This document shows, in pieces, positions 13,573 to 20,364 of a DNA stretch of 20,683 nt. The notes beneath the pieces were generated by a model that saw only the letters and a program-made list of their open reading frames with translations, was not told the DNA's origin and ran no database searches. Position 1 is the stretch's first letter, and each line of letters opens with the position of its first letter. The stretch comes from Clostridia bacterium (GTDB lineage Bacteria; Bacillota; Clostridia; Christensenellales; Aristaeellaceae), in NCBI GenBank assembly GCA_900759005.1, contig CAAEUQ010000143.1, forward strand, positions 1-20,683, read 5' to 3'. Made by a program: the position numbers and the translations under genes.

Positions 13573-15807
13573 ATGAAACGCATTCTCGTATTGGTGATGG
13601 TCTTGGTTCTTTTCATGTTTTCAACGTGCACAGCTGAAGGTTTTTTCTTTGGTTCCTATGCTGTCGAGCATTCCCTCCACGCTGTCGCCGTTATCGGCGA
13701 TCAGTATGTACTTTATGATACGATCGGCTCTCATTATTGCCTATACCGCGGAGAAACGCTTCTCGGCGATATCCATGCGCTCACAAATTTCGAATCCAAT
13801 AAAAGCGGGAGAAACATTTATCGCTCCGCGCTCTGCGTGGTCAGCGATGAACAAAGCTTCTATGGCATCGAGATGAATCTGGATTCGGATTACAGTGCCG
13901 GTGTCATCAAATTCGGGCGCGGCGAGATGCATCGTCTGAATTTTGAAGACAATACAACGGAGCTTGTCGCCGAGCTGGATGTTTCCCCCGCCATCGTGAA
14001 ACAGGAGGGCTCGAGCATCGAAAGCATGATGGGCTTTATTGGCGCAGCGCTCTCCGGCAACAACCTCTATCTGGTGTTTGAAGTGCCTCTTTCTCAGGTA
14101 GAATCCGGCGCATTTTTCGCAGACGAAGCCGATATTGAGCATTTCGCGCTCCGATATGAATTGGGCAATCCCACGCCGCAGCGCATCCCACTTGCCGGCG
14201 GCGCAAAGCTGATCGCCGCGCAGGGCAGCACAATTCTGTATTCCGCGCTGACCGCCGATTCAAACGACGTTCAGATCTGTATGCTCGATACCACGACGGA
14301 TCAGCGCACCGTTCTGCAAACGATCTCCGGAAAAGAGGGGCGGCCTGCGAATTTTGCCTACGACATTCCGAACGCCAAGCTATATTACAATCTGAATGGT
14401 CAGATATTCGAAATGGACGCGACGGGAAAAACGACGCTCGTCGCGCTCTTCCCGTTCCAAGACATTCAGGGGCTGTTCCTGCTGTCCGGCAATCAGATTG
14501 GCGCATGGACGACCGAAGCGTGGGAGCTGCGCACGATCGACCTGAACGCGAAGGACAACATCGTGAAGCTCTCCGTTTACGGCGGTCTTAACAATTCACT
14601 GATAGAGGATTTCATGCGCGCGAACCCGTCGATCTCGATCGTGGATGCGGATTCAGACGTCAGCCTGATCGATACAGTGCTGACGAAGTCCTCCACGCCG
14701 GACGTGCTGTTCATGCACACCATGACCGATCCAGCATTCATCGATCTGCGCGAGCGCGGCTATCTTTTGCCGCTGGAGAGCGAAGCCGTTCAGAGCGTCA
14801 TTTCAAAAATGTATCCGGACGTCGTGAAAAGCGTAACCTCCAATGGAAGCGTCGTCGCGCTGCCGATCAGCCAAACGACGCAGCCGATGCTGGGCATTGA
14901 TATGGCGGTCTGGAACGAGATGAATCTCGGCAATGCGCCGACGACATGGGACGAGATGTTCGATCTGATTGAGCGCTGGCCCGAAATTCTGAAGGATCAT
15001 CGATTCGTTTCGCTGTTCGATCCGGAGCTGATCAACGATGATGCGCGCTATATTCTCTTCCGCAGAATGCTCAACGATTATGAATACTATCGCCGCGATC
15101 AGAGCGAGCCGACCGGCTATAACACGGAGATTTTCCGCCATCTGCTCGATCGATTCTCCGCGATCGATTTCCGCGAGGTATTCAAGCCGCAGCTCGCCTC
15201 GGCAAATCAGACGCTGATGATCAGCGATCTCTCGCCCTCCGCAAGAACCGTAGACGAAGAAATGACCCCGCTGGCGCTGAAGGTATCCGAAGGCGCGCAG
15301 AGCTACATGGCGACCACGCTGAACGTCGTCGCGATCAACCCGTATTCGAAAAATATCGAAGCGGCAAAGGCGTTCGTCGATTACTGCGCTGAAAACCTCG
15401 ATCCGCTCGCGCGCGTCGAGCTGATGCCCGATGAGAACGCGCCGCTGCGTCCCGACAATTACGATCGAACGCTCGAATCGCAGAAGGAAATCGTCGCGGA
15501 AGCGCAGCGCCTGCTCGACGCGTGTGAAAACGAGGTCGATCGCCAGCCGCTGGAGGAAAGTCTCGCATCGAAGCAATCGATCCTTGAAATGTTCGAAGGC
15601 AGCTGGATTGCGAGCGAAAGCAGCATCGCGCAGTATCGCGCCGTCGCTGAACACATCTACGTTTACAGTCTCGATTCGATCGACATTTCAAACGCCGCCT
15701 CGCTCGGGGACGTCATCAATCGCTATCTGAGCGGCGAACTGCCGGCGGAATCGCTGATCGGCGAACTGGAGCGACGCTACGTGATGCGCGCGCAGGAGCA
15801 GAACTGA
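13573..15807 (+). CDS. Secreted fusion protein: propeller-like N-terminal region plus extracellular solute-binding domain
   Basis: A 744-residue exported protein. The signal peptide covers about 1-22; Cys19 in FSTCTAEG is not in a canonical lipobox, so lipid anchoring is uncertain. Residues about 25-330 hold repeated short beta-type units (QYVLYDTIG, NLYLVFEV, TILYSALTA, KLYYNLNGQIFEMDATG, QIGAWTTEAWELRTIDL), suggesting a beta-propeller sensor. Residues about 335-620 look like a family 1 extracellular solute-binding protein: IVKLSVYGG, then PDVLFMHTMTDPAFIDLRERGYLLPL, then MAVWNEMNLGNAPTTWDEMFDLI and finally AINPYSKNIEAAKAFVDYCAE. The last 110 residues contain a charged helical stretch and a helical tail. 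ATG 13573 has GGAGGTG seven bases upstream. No permease or ATPase gene lies beside it. It may sense or capture a sugar or peptide at the surface; the ligand is unknown. Confidence 0.8.
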   Translation: MKRILVLVMVLVLFMFSTCTAEGFFFGSYAVEHSLHAVAVIGDQYVLYDTIGSHYCLYRGETLLGDIHALTNFESNKSGRNIYRSALCVVSDEQSFYGIEMNLDSDYSAGVIKFGRGEMHRLNFEDNTTELVAELDVSPAIVKQEGSSIESMMGFIGAALSGNNLYLVFEVPLSQVESGAFFADEADIEHFALRYELGNPTPQRIPLAGGAKLIAAQGSTILYSALTADSNDVQICMLDTTTDQRTVLQTISGKEGRPANFAYDIPNAKLYYNLNGQIFEMDATGKTTLVALFPFQDIQGLFLLSGNQIGAWTTEAWELRTIDLNAKDNIVKLSVYGGLNNSLIEDFMRANPSISIVDADSDVSLIDTVLTKSSTPDVLFMHTMTDPAFIDLRERGYLLPLESEAVQSVISKMYPDVVKSVTSNGSVVALPISQTTQPMLGIDMAVWNEMNLGNAPTTWDEMFDLIERWPEILKDHRFVSLFDPELINDDARYILFRRMLNDYEYYRRDQSEPTGYNTEIFRHLLDRFSAIDFREVFKPQLASANQTLMISDLSPSARTVDEEMTPLALKVSEGAQSYMATTLNVVAINPYSKNIEAAKAFVDYCAENLDPLARVELMPDENAPLRPDNYDRTLESQKEIVAEAQRLLDACENEVDRQPLEESLASKQSILEMFEGSWIASESSIAQYRAVAEHIYVYSLDSIDISNAASLGDVINRYLSGELPAESLIGELERRYVMRAQEQN

Positions 15808-15820
15808 TTTTCAAAAAGAT

Positions 15821-15845
15821 GTCCCGACTGAATTTCAGTCGGGAC
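15821..15845. terminator. Bidirectional terminator between convergent genes
   Basis: A 12-bp perfect inverted repeat, 15821-15832 (GTCCCGACTGAA) and 15834-15845, in the 42-bp gap between the two convergent stop codons. On the minus strand it is followed by ATCTTTTTGA, a good tail for the nag operon; on the plus strand the tail is weak. Confidence 0.85.
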
Positions 15846-15849
15846 GCAT

Positions 15850-16917
15850 TCATTTGCTCAGCTTTTCAATGATCGCGCGCATTTCATTCTGCTTCTTTTC
15901 CATATCCGAAACGAGCTTGAACTGCGTGCGGCAGCGATCGATGTTATGATTTGGTCGATGAATCCGGAAATAGGTATCGCCCGACAGGTAATCCGTCAGG
16001 AATCGCACGCCGCATTCCAGCGTCATCAGCTTTGCGCCCAGCGGCAGCGTCGCCTTTTCCAGCGGCGAAAGCGCGCTTCCGCACGCCTCAAGGAAACCGC
16101 GCGCATAGGTTCCGAACAATTCAAGCGACATTTCCACCTTGCCAAGATCCGTCTCGTCCTCCGCGGCGGTGGATGCGCCAAAGCGAATCGAATCGCCGAA
16201 ATCGAACGCGGCAAGGCCCGGCATTACCGTGTCCAGATCGATCACGCACAGCGGTTTGCGCGTTTCGCAGTCGAGCAGCACGTTGTTGAGCTTCGTATCG
16301 TTGTGCGTTACGCGCAGTGGAAGCTCGCCCGCTTCGAGCAAACGCATCAGCTCGCCCGCATTCTTTTCCCGCGCGAGCGCAAATTCAATCTCCGTTTGAA
16401 CGGAAGCAGCGCGGCCGAGCGGATCGGCATTCAGCGCTTCGCGGAACTGGACATAGCGATTGCGCGTATCGTGGAATTTTGCGATCGTTTCATGCAGCGT
16501 ATGCGCCGGGAATTCGGAAAGCTCGCGCTGGAATTCGCCGAACGCGACCGCGGACTGATAGAAATCCTCGTCCGTTTCCGCCGCCTGAAGGCAAATGGAA
16601 TTCTCGATAAAATCGTACATTCGCCACCAGCCGCCAGCTTCATCGCGCAGATAATCCGCGCCCTCCGTCGTTTGCACCAAATGCATCGCGCGCCGCGGAT
16701 CATCTGTGCGTGCGCGCAGATAGCGCGTAACCGCGGAGACATTCTCCATCAGTGCCGGCACATTTTGAAACACGGTATCATTGATTTTCTGAAGAATATA
16801 GCGCGCGCCGCCATCGGTTTCAACCAGATACGTCTCGTTGATGTGCCCGTTTCCATAACGTTCACAGTAAGCGACCCGCCCGTTTACGGCAAACCGCGCT
16901 GCAATTTCCCTGCACAT
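15850..16917 (-). CDS. nahK: N-acetylhexosamine 1-kinase-like phosphotransferase
   Basis: A 355-residue kinase of the aminoglycoside phosphotransferase/choline kinase fold. It matches the N-acetylhexosamine 1-kinase type (NahK/LnpB of bifidobacteria, about 360 residues), which phosphorylates GlcNAc or GalNAc at the anomeric carbon. The N-terminus YGNGHINETYLVET (21-34) and ILQKIN (41-46) form the nucleotide lobe. The catalytic loop is VTHNDTKLNN (203-212) with Asp207, and the metal-binding motif is VIDLDTVMPGLAAFDFGDSIRFG (key residues Asp227 and Asp229). ATG 16917 has GGGAG eight bases upstream. It is the third gene of the nagB-nagA operon, 85 bp behind nagA, which supports an amino-sugar substrate. 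The symbol is by similarity; a related hexose or amino-sugar alcohol could be the true substrate. Confidence 0.82.
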   Translation of the reverse strand: MCREIAARFAVNGRVAYCERYGNGHINETYLVETDGGARYILQKINDTVFQNVPALMENVSAVTRYLRARTDDPRRAMHLVQTTEGADYLRDEAGGWWRMYDFIENSICLQAAETDEDFYQSAVAFGEFQRELSEFPAHTLHETIAKFHDTRNRYVQFREALNADPLGRAASVQTEIEFALAREKNAGELMRLLEAGELPLRVTHNDTKLNNVLLDCETRKPLCVIDLDTVMPGLAAFDFGDSIRFGASTAAEDETDLGKVEMSLELFGTYARGFLEACGSALSPLEKATLPLGAKLMTLECGVRFLTDYLSGDTYFRIHRPNHNIDRCRTQFKLVSDMEKKQNEMRAIIEKLSK

Positions 16918-17002
16918 ATCAAACTCTCCCGCCTATTTCGTTTGGAGATTCAACCCCGTCTTCAAAGCATATTCGCCCGCGCCCTGTAAGGTGCGCGCCG
17001 CT

Positions 17003-18151
17003 TTACGCCTGAAAAATCGTTCTGCCGCGCAGAATGGTGCGCGTAATATTCATATTTTCATCCGCGAATGCGAAATCCGCGTCCTTGCCCGGCTCGATCG
17101 AACCCTTTCGATCGGCGATGCCGATACGCTTCGCCGGATTCAGACTCGCCATATTCACAATTTCGTTCAGCGAAAGCGAAGTATGCGCGCGCATATTGCG
17201 AATCGCTTCGTTCATTTTCAGAACGCTTCCGGCAATCGTGCCGTCTGCGAGTCGGCATTCGATGCCGCGAACGAAGATCGGCTGCCCGCCGAGCGTGTAT
17301 TCGCCGTCCGCGAGTCCGCCCGCGCGGGTACAATCGGTAATCAGGACCATTTTGTCGCCCTTCATGCGCGCGACGAGCGAAAACAGCGCCGGATGAATAT
17401 GAAACGTATCAGCAATCAATTCACAGCTTACGCGCGGGTCGATCAGTCCCGCACCGGCAACGCCCGGATCGCGATGATTGAGACCCGTCTGCGCGTTGAA
17501 CAGATGCGTCACGTGCCGCACACCCGCTTCAACGCCCGCGCACGCCTGATCGAAATTCGCCGCAGTATGCCCCATTGAGATCAGCAAATCCGTATCCCGC
17601 GCGATTTCGCGAATGCAATCGAGATTACCCTCGACCTCGGGCGCGATGGTGAATACGCGAATCACATCCGCAAATTCCTTCAGAAACGCGGGATCACCCT
17701 TTTTCACGTGTTCCGCCGCCTGCGCGCCCTTTTTGGACGCGTTGATAAATGGACCCTCCGCATTCGCACCCATTACCTGAGCGCCGCGCCACGTATCCTT
17801 TTCACTTTCGCGCCTGCAAAGGCGAATCTGCTCAAACGCCGCGCGTAATTCGGGATAGGAAACGGTCATGGTCGTGGGCAGAAACGCGGTCACGCCGTTT
17901 TTCGCAACGCCCTCCGCCATGGTTTTCAGCCCTTCAAACGCGCCGTCGGAGGCATCCGCGCCGAGATAGCCATGAATGTGCATATCCACCAGCCCGGGCA
18001 GCACGTAATTGCCGTTTGCCCAAATGATCTCCGCATTCGTCGGGACCTCGCTTTCAGGAGCCAACGCCGCGATGCGGTCTTCAAAAAGCGCCGCCATCCC
18101 GTCGACGACTGCCGACGGGGTGACGATTTTTCCGCCCAGAATCGCCTTCAT
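17003..18151 (-). CDS. nagA: N-acetylglucosamine-6-phosphate deacetylase
   Basis: A 382-residue cytoplasmic metal hydrolase that removes acetate from GlcNAc-6-phosphate to give glucosamine 6-phosphate for NagB. It has the amidohydrolase-type HIH (58-60) in GLVDMHIHGYLGADASDG, the metal ligand Glu132 in NAEGPF, His195 in SMGHTAAN, His216 in VTHLFNA and the catalytic Asp273 in LITDCTRAGG. These positions agree with those known for E. coli NagA within a residue. The length is as expected. ATG 18151 is preceded by AGGAGG about nine bases upstream. The short sequence between contains CTCC, which can pair with GGAG of the ribosome-binding site. The gene starts 18 bp after nagB, so the two are clearly cotranscribed. 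It ends 85 bp before the hexosamine kinase gene. Confidence 0.95.
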   Translation of the reverse strand: MKAILGGKIVTPSAVVDGMAALFEDRIAALAPESEVPTNAEIIWANGNYVLPGLVDMHIHGYLGADASDGAFEGLKTMAEGVAKNGVTAFLPTTMTVSYPELRAAFEQIRLCRRESEKDTWRGAQVMGANAEGPFINASKKGAQAAEHVKKGDPAFLKEFADVIRVFTIAPEVEGNLDCIREIARDTDLLISMGHTAANFDQACAGVEAGVRHVTHLFNAQTGLNHRDPGVAGAGLIDPRVSCELIADTFHIHPALFSLVARMKGDKMVLITDCTRAGGLADGEYTLGGQPIFVRGIECRLADGTIAGSVLKMNEAIRNMRAHTSLSLNEIVNMASLNPAKRIGIADRKGSIEPGKDADFAFADENMNITRTILRGRTIFQA

Positions 18152-18169
18152 GGGAGGAACCTCCTATTC

Positions 18170-18895
18170 TTACAGCTTGCTCGCCGCCGCCTTGTCCAGC
18201 AGCACGACCACGTCGGTATGCACCTTCAGGATCGACGCCTGGCATTTCGGATCGATATCGCCCTTGATCATCGCGCGCACCGCGTCCGCCTTGTTCTCGC
18301 CAAACGCGAGCAGAACGACCTTCTTCGCGCGCATGATGCCGCCCATGCCCAGCGTGATCGCCTGCTTCGGAACATCCTCGCGATGCGCAAAGAAGCGCTT
18401 GTTCGCATCGATCGTGGAATCCGTAAGGTCGACCACGTGCGTGCCCATATAGAACACGTCGCCGGGCTCGTTGAATCCGATATGACCGTTGTTGCCAATG
18501 CCGAGCACCTGAACGTCGATGCCACCAGCCGCTTCGATCATCTTGTCGTATTCGCGCGCATCCTGATCGTGATCGGCACCGTTCCCGCAGGGCACATGCG
18601 TCTCATTCATGCGGATATTCACGCGATTGAACAGATGCTTATTCATGAAATAGCGATAGCTCTGATCGTGCGTGCCGTCCAGACCGATGTATTCGTCCAG
18701 ATTGAACGAGGAAACCGTCGCGAAATCCAGTTCGCCCGTCGCGTTCATGCGCGCCCATTCGTCGTACATTCCCACCGGAGTAGAGCCGGTTGCCAGACCC
18801 AGCACCGTGCTTTCCCGCGATTTGATTACGTCGGCAATCAGCTTTGCGCCCGCCTTCGACGCTTCCTGCGCCGTTTCATAAATGCGAATTTCCAT
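18170..18895 (-). CDS. nagB: Glucosamine-6-phosphate deaminase
   Basis: A 241-residue enzyme that converts glucosamine 6-phosphate to fructose 6-phosphate and ammonia, feeding glycolysis (and the phosphofructokinase at 1965-3221). Motifs: GLATGSTPVG (33-42) for phosphate binding, SFNLDEY (63-69) with the catalytic Asp67, and LGIGNNGHIGFNEPG (131-145) with His138 and Glu143. Asn136 replaces the Asp of E. coli NagB, as is usual for the shorter Gram-positive enzymes of about 240 residues, which lack the C-terminal allosteric extension. ATG 18895 has AGGAGG nine bases upstream. It is the first gene of the operon, with a promoter at 18938-18966 and repeat-rich control DNA shared with the divergent AraC-type regulator. 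Confidence 0.96.
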   Translation of the reverse strand: MEIRIYETAQEASKAGAKLIADVIKSRESTVLGLATGSTPVGMYDEWARMNATGELDFATVSSFNLDEYIGLDGTHDQSYRYFMNKHLFNRVNIRMNETHVPCGNGADHDQDAREYDKMIEAAGGIDVQVLGIGNNGHIGFNEPGDVFYMGTHVVDLTDSTIDANKRFFAHREDVPKQAITLGMGGIMRAKKVVLLAFGENKADAVRAMIKGDIDPKCQASILKVHTDVVVLLDKAAASKL

Positions 18896-18937
18896 GAGAT
18901 ATTTCCTCCTGAACTGAATGTATTTTTGTTTACTTCC

Positions 18938-18966
18938 ATATTAGTCCGCTTTTGTTCAAGCGTCAA
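18938..18966 (-). promoter_or_regulatory. Promoter of the nagB-nagA-kinase operon
   Basis: On the minus strand, TTGACG (18966-18961), a 17-base spacer and TAATAT (18943-18938). The leader to ATG 18895 is about 35 bases. Confidence 0.78.
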
Positions 18967-18992
18967 GAGACGCGCGCATTCAGCGTCTGAAT
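18960..18992. promoter_or_regulatory. Candidate operator between nagB and the AraC-type regulator gene
   Basis: Two inverted repeats lie side by side: GCGTC-AAGA-GACGC (18960-18973), which covers the nagB -35 box, and ATTCAG-CGT-CTGAAT (18978-18992), which ends at the -35 of the divergent regulator gene. The motif GCGTC occurs three times (18960 and 18983 on plus, 18973 on minus); the two plus-strand copies are 23 bp apart, close to two helical turns, as expected for AraC-type binding. Function as an operator is inferred from position and symmetry only. Confidence 0.5.
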
Positions 18993-19020
18993 TGATAACT
19001 AAACCGACCGTTAAGATAAT
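18992..19020 (+). promoter_or_regulatory. Candidate promoter of the AraC-type regulator gene
   Basis: TTGATA (18992-18997), a 17-base spacer and GATAAT (19015-19020), 70 bases before the ATG. A second possibility is TTTCAT (19042-19047), a 17-base spacer and TAAAAT (19065-19070), which would leave only a very short leader. Confidence 0.5.
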
Positions 19021-19090
19021 TTTAGATTTGTCCATCTCCCCTTTCATGCGCGGCTGAACCGTGGTAAAATAAACGCGGAGGGATTCAGAA

Positions 19091-19987
19091 ATGCGCTATC
19101 AGCCGTATGTTCCGGAGGCGGTCGTCCGCGTGGACGCGTTGTACAGCCTTCACTATTTCAACTTTCGCCGCGGCTATGTCTTCCCCGGCGAATCGCACGA
19201 CTTTTGGGAGCTGATTTACGCGGACATCGGCGGTGCGACGATCGGTGATTCCAACGAAGGCTTCCCCCTCGCGCCGGGGCAATGCTTTTTGCACGCGCCG
19301 AATGCATTTCACACGATCAAAGCCAATCTCGCGCCGGAATGCAGTCTGTTCGTGATCGCATTTTCATCGCGAAGCCCGATTCTCCGCGCCATTTCGCGCG
19401 GCGCGCACGCGCTGAATACCGAAAGCAAACGCCTGATTCGGCGAATCCTGATCGAAGGCGACGCGCTGTGCGGGCCGGTACTGGACATCAGCGATCTGGA
19501 ATCGATCGCGCCCGCGAAGGACGCGCCGATCGGCTCGGGGCAGGTGATCGTTTCAAACCTCGAGCTTCTGCTGATTCAGCTGCTGCGCGGCGAACGCGAC
19601 GGCATAAAGCGCGCGCCCGTAACGGACGAACAAGGAATGCAGTCGCTGGTCGACGCAGCGGAGAAATTCATGCGCGATCATCCGGACGGTTCGATTCGAA
19701 TGGAGGACGTGTGCCGTCATATCGGCGTAGGGCGAACGACGCTGAAACGCCTGTTCCGCCAGTGCCGCGAAGCGGGCGTAATGGAACGCTATCAGCGTTT
19801 GCGGCTGGAAGAAGCATGCCGCCGGCTGCGAACGGGCAGGGTCAACGTATCCGAAGTCGCCTATGAGCTGGGATATTCCAGCCTGCCCGCATTTTCGCGC
19901 CAGTTCCGCTCCAGACTCGGCATCACGCCGCGGGAATATATGCGTACCGTCGACGACCGCGCACCAAGGCGGCTGAACGATCGATGA
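19091..19987 (+). CDS. AraC-family transcriptional regulator
   Basis: A 298-residue protein. The N-terminal part (about 20-90) looks like a cupin ligand-binding domain (HDFWELIYADIGGATI, then LAPGQCFLHAPNAFHTI). The C-terminal part (about 190-290) is a typical AraC double helix-turn-helix: IRMEDVCRHIGVGRTTLKRLFR for the first, and VNVSEVAYELGYSSLPAFSRQFRSRLGITPREYM as its second (key residues: VAYELGY, FSRQFR, G-I-TPREY). ATG 19091 has GGAGGG eight bases upstream. Divergent from nagB across about 195 bp rich in repeats, it is the natural candidate regulator of the amino-sugar operon, responding to a GlcNAc-related ligand; this is inference. The last eight residues (APRRLNDR) and the stop codon are encoded by the first base onward of a tandem repeat, so the original C-terminus was probably altered. 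The domain itself ends before that, at TPREYMR. Confidence 0.92.
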   Translation: MRYQPYVPEAVVRVDALYSLHYFNFRRGYVFPGESHDFWELIYADIGGATIGDSNEGFPLAPGQCFLHAPNAFHTIKANLAPECSLFVIAFSSRSPILRAISRGAHALNTESKRLIRRILIEGDALCGPVLDISDLESIAPAKDAPIGSGQVIVSNLELLLIQLLRGERDGIKRAPVTDEQGMQSLVDAAEKFMRDHPDGSIRMEDVCRHIGVGRTTLKRLFRQCREAGVMERYQRLRLEEACRRLRTGRVNVSEVAYELGYSSLPAFSRQFRSRLGITPREYMRTVDDRAPRRLNDR

Positions 19988-20004
19988 ATCGTGCAAATTT
20001 CTCC
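19961..20004. repeat. Conserved 44-bp repeat core, copy 1
   Basis: Begins GCACCAAGGCGGCTGAACGA and ends TTTCTCC. It matches copy 2 at 42 of 44 positions (differences at 19984 and 19998). Contains the inverted repeat ACGAT-CGATGA-ATCGT (19978 to about 19993). The first 27 bases are the last codons and the stop of the AraC-type gene. Confidence 0.85.
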
Positions 20005-20123
20005 GCTGCAAAGCGGGACTTGGCGCAAACGCCCGCTCTTTCGCGCAGTCCTCAGCAAACGCGTGCGGAATATGCAAGGCGCTTCCATAGACACTTGCGC
20101 CGGGCTGTGGAATGGTTGTCCTT

Positions 20124-20167
20124 GCACCAAGGCGGCTGAACGATCGGTGAATCGTGCAAAATTCTCC
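20124..20167. repeat. Conserved 44-bp repeat core, copy 2
   Basis: Same 44-bp core, 163 bp downstream. The inverted repeat ACGAT-CGGTGA-ATCGT is kept (20140-20155), and an outer pair TTGCAC (20122-20127) with GTGCAA (20154-20159) could form an alternative, larger stem-loop. It does not lie in a coding region. Confidence 0.85.
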
Positions 20168-20306
20168 ACGGCGGAACGGGGATTGGCTCGCCCCTGCATT
20201 CACTGCTCCGCGAACACGCGCGGCATGAGCAAATTCCCCGCAGCGAATATTCCGCGTCATACATAGCTGCGCCACGGCTGCTAACAAACGATTACGCCGC
20301 TTGCGG

Positions 20307-20336
20307 TTGACACAACGCGCCTTTCGGGGCTATAAT
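20307..20336 (+). promoter_or_regulatory. Promoter of cobT
   Basis: A perfect TTGACA (20307-20312), an 18-base spacer and a perfect TATAAT (20331-20336). ATG 20365 follows, with GGAGG before it. Confidence 0.8.
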
Positions 20337-20364
20337 ATGCTGGATAGATAAACGGAGGCTGAAT

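Larger units (their letters stand above)
19961..20290. repeat. Two-copy tandem repeat, unit about 163 bp
   Basis: Unit 1 runs from 19961 to 20123 and unit 2 from 20124 to about 20290. After a nearly identical 44-bp core, the rest of the two units can still be aligned in patches (for example GGGACTTGGC with GGGGATTGGC, and CAAACGCGTGCGG with CGAACACGCGCGG), but with many changes. The start of unit 1 lies inside the araC-type coding region. This stretch fills most of the gap of more than 300 bases between that gene and cobT; no gene is supported in it, although long minus-strand reading frames cross it. No cobalamin riboswitch was recognised upstream of cobT. Confidence 0.75.

Noticed and set aside
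19553..20287. Minus-strand frames across the tandem repeat, giving repeated peptides like CTIHRSFSRLGA
   Set aside because: They overlap the AraC-type gene, change frame between repeat units and lack start signals. The repetition in the peptides only reflects the DNA repeat.
20004..20306. Possible cobalamin riboswitch upstream of cobT
   Set aside because: No B12-box-like sequence was seen; the region consists of the tandem repeat, and the strong promoter lies downstream of it, leaving only about 25 bases of leader.
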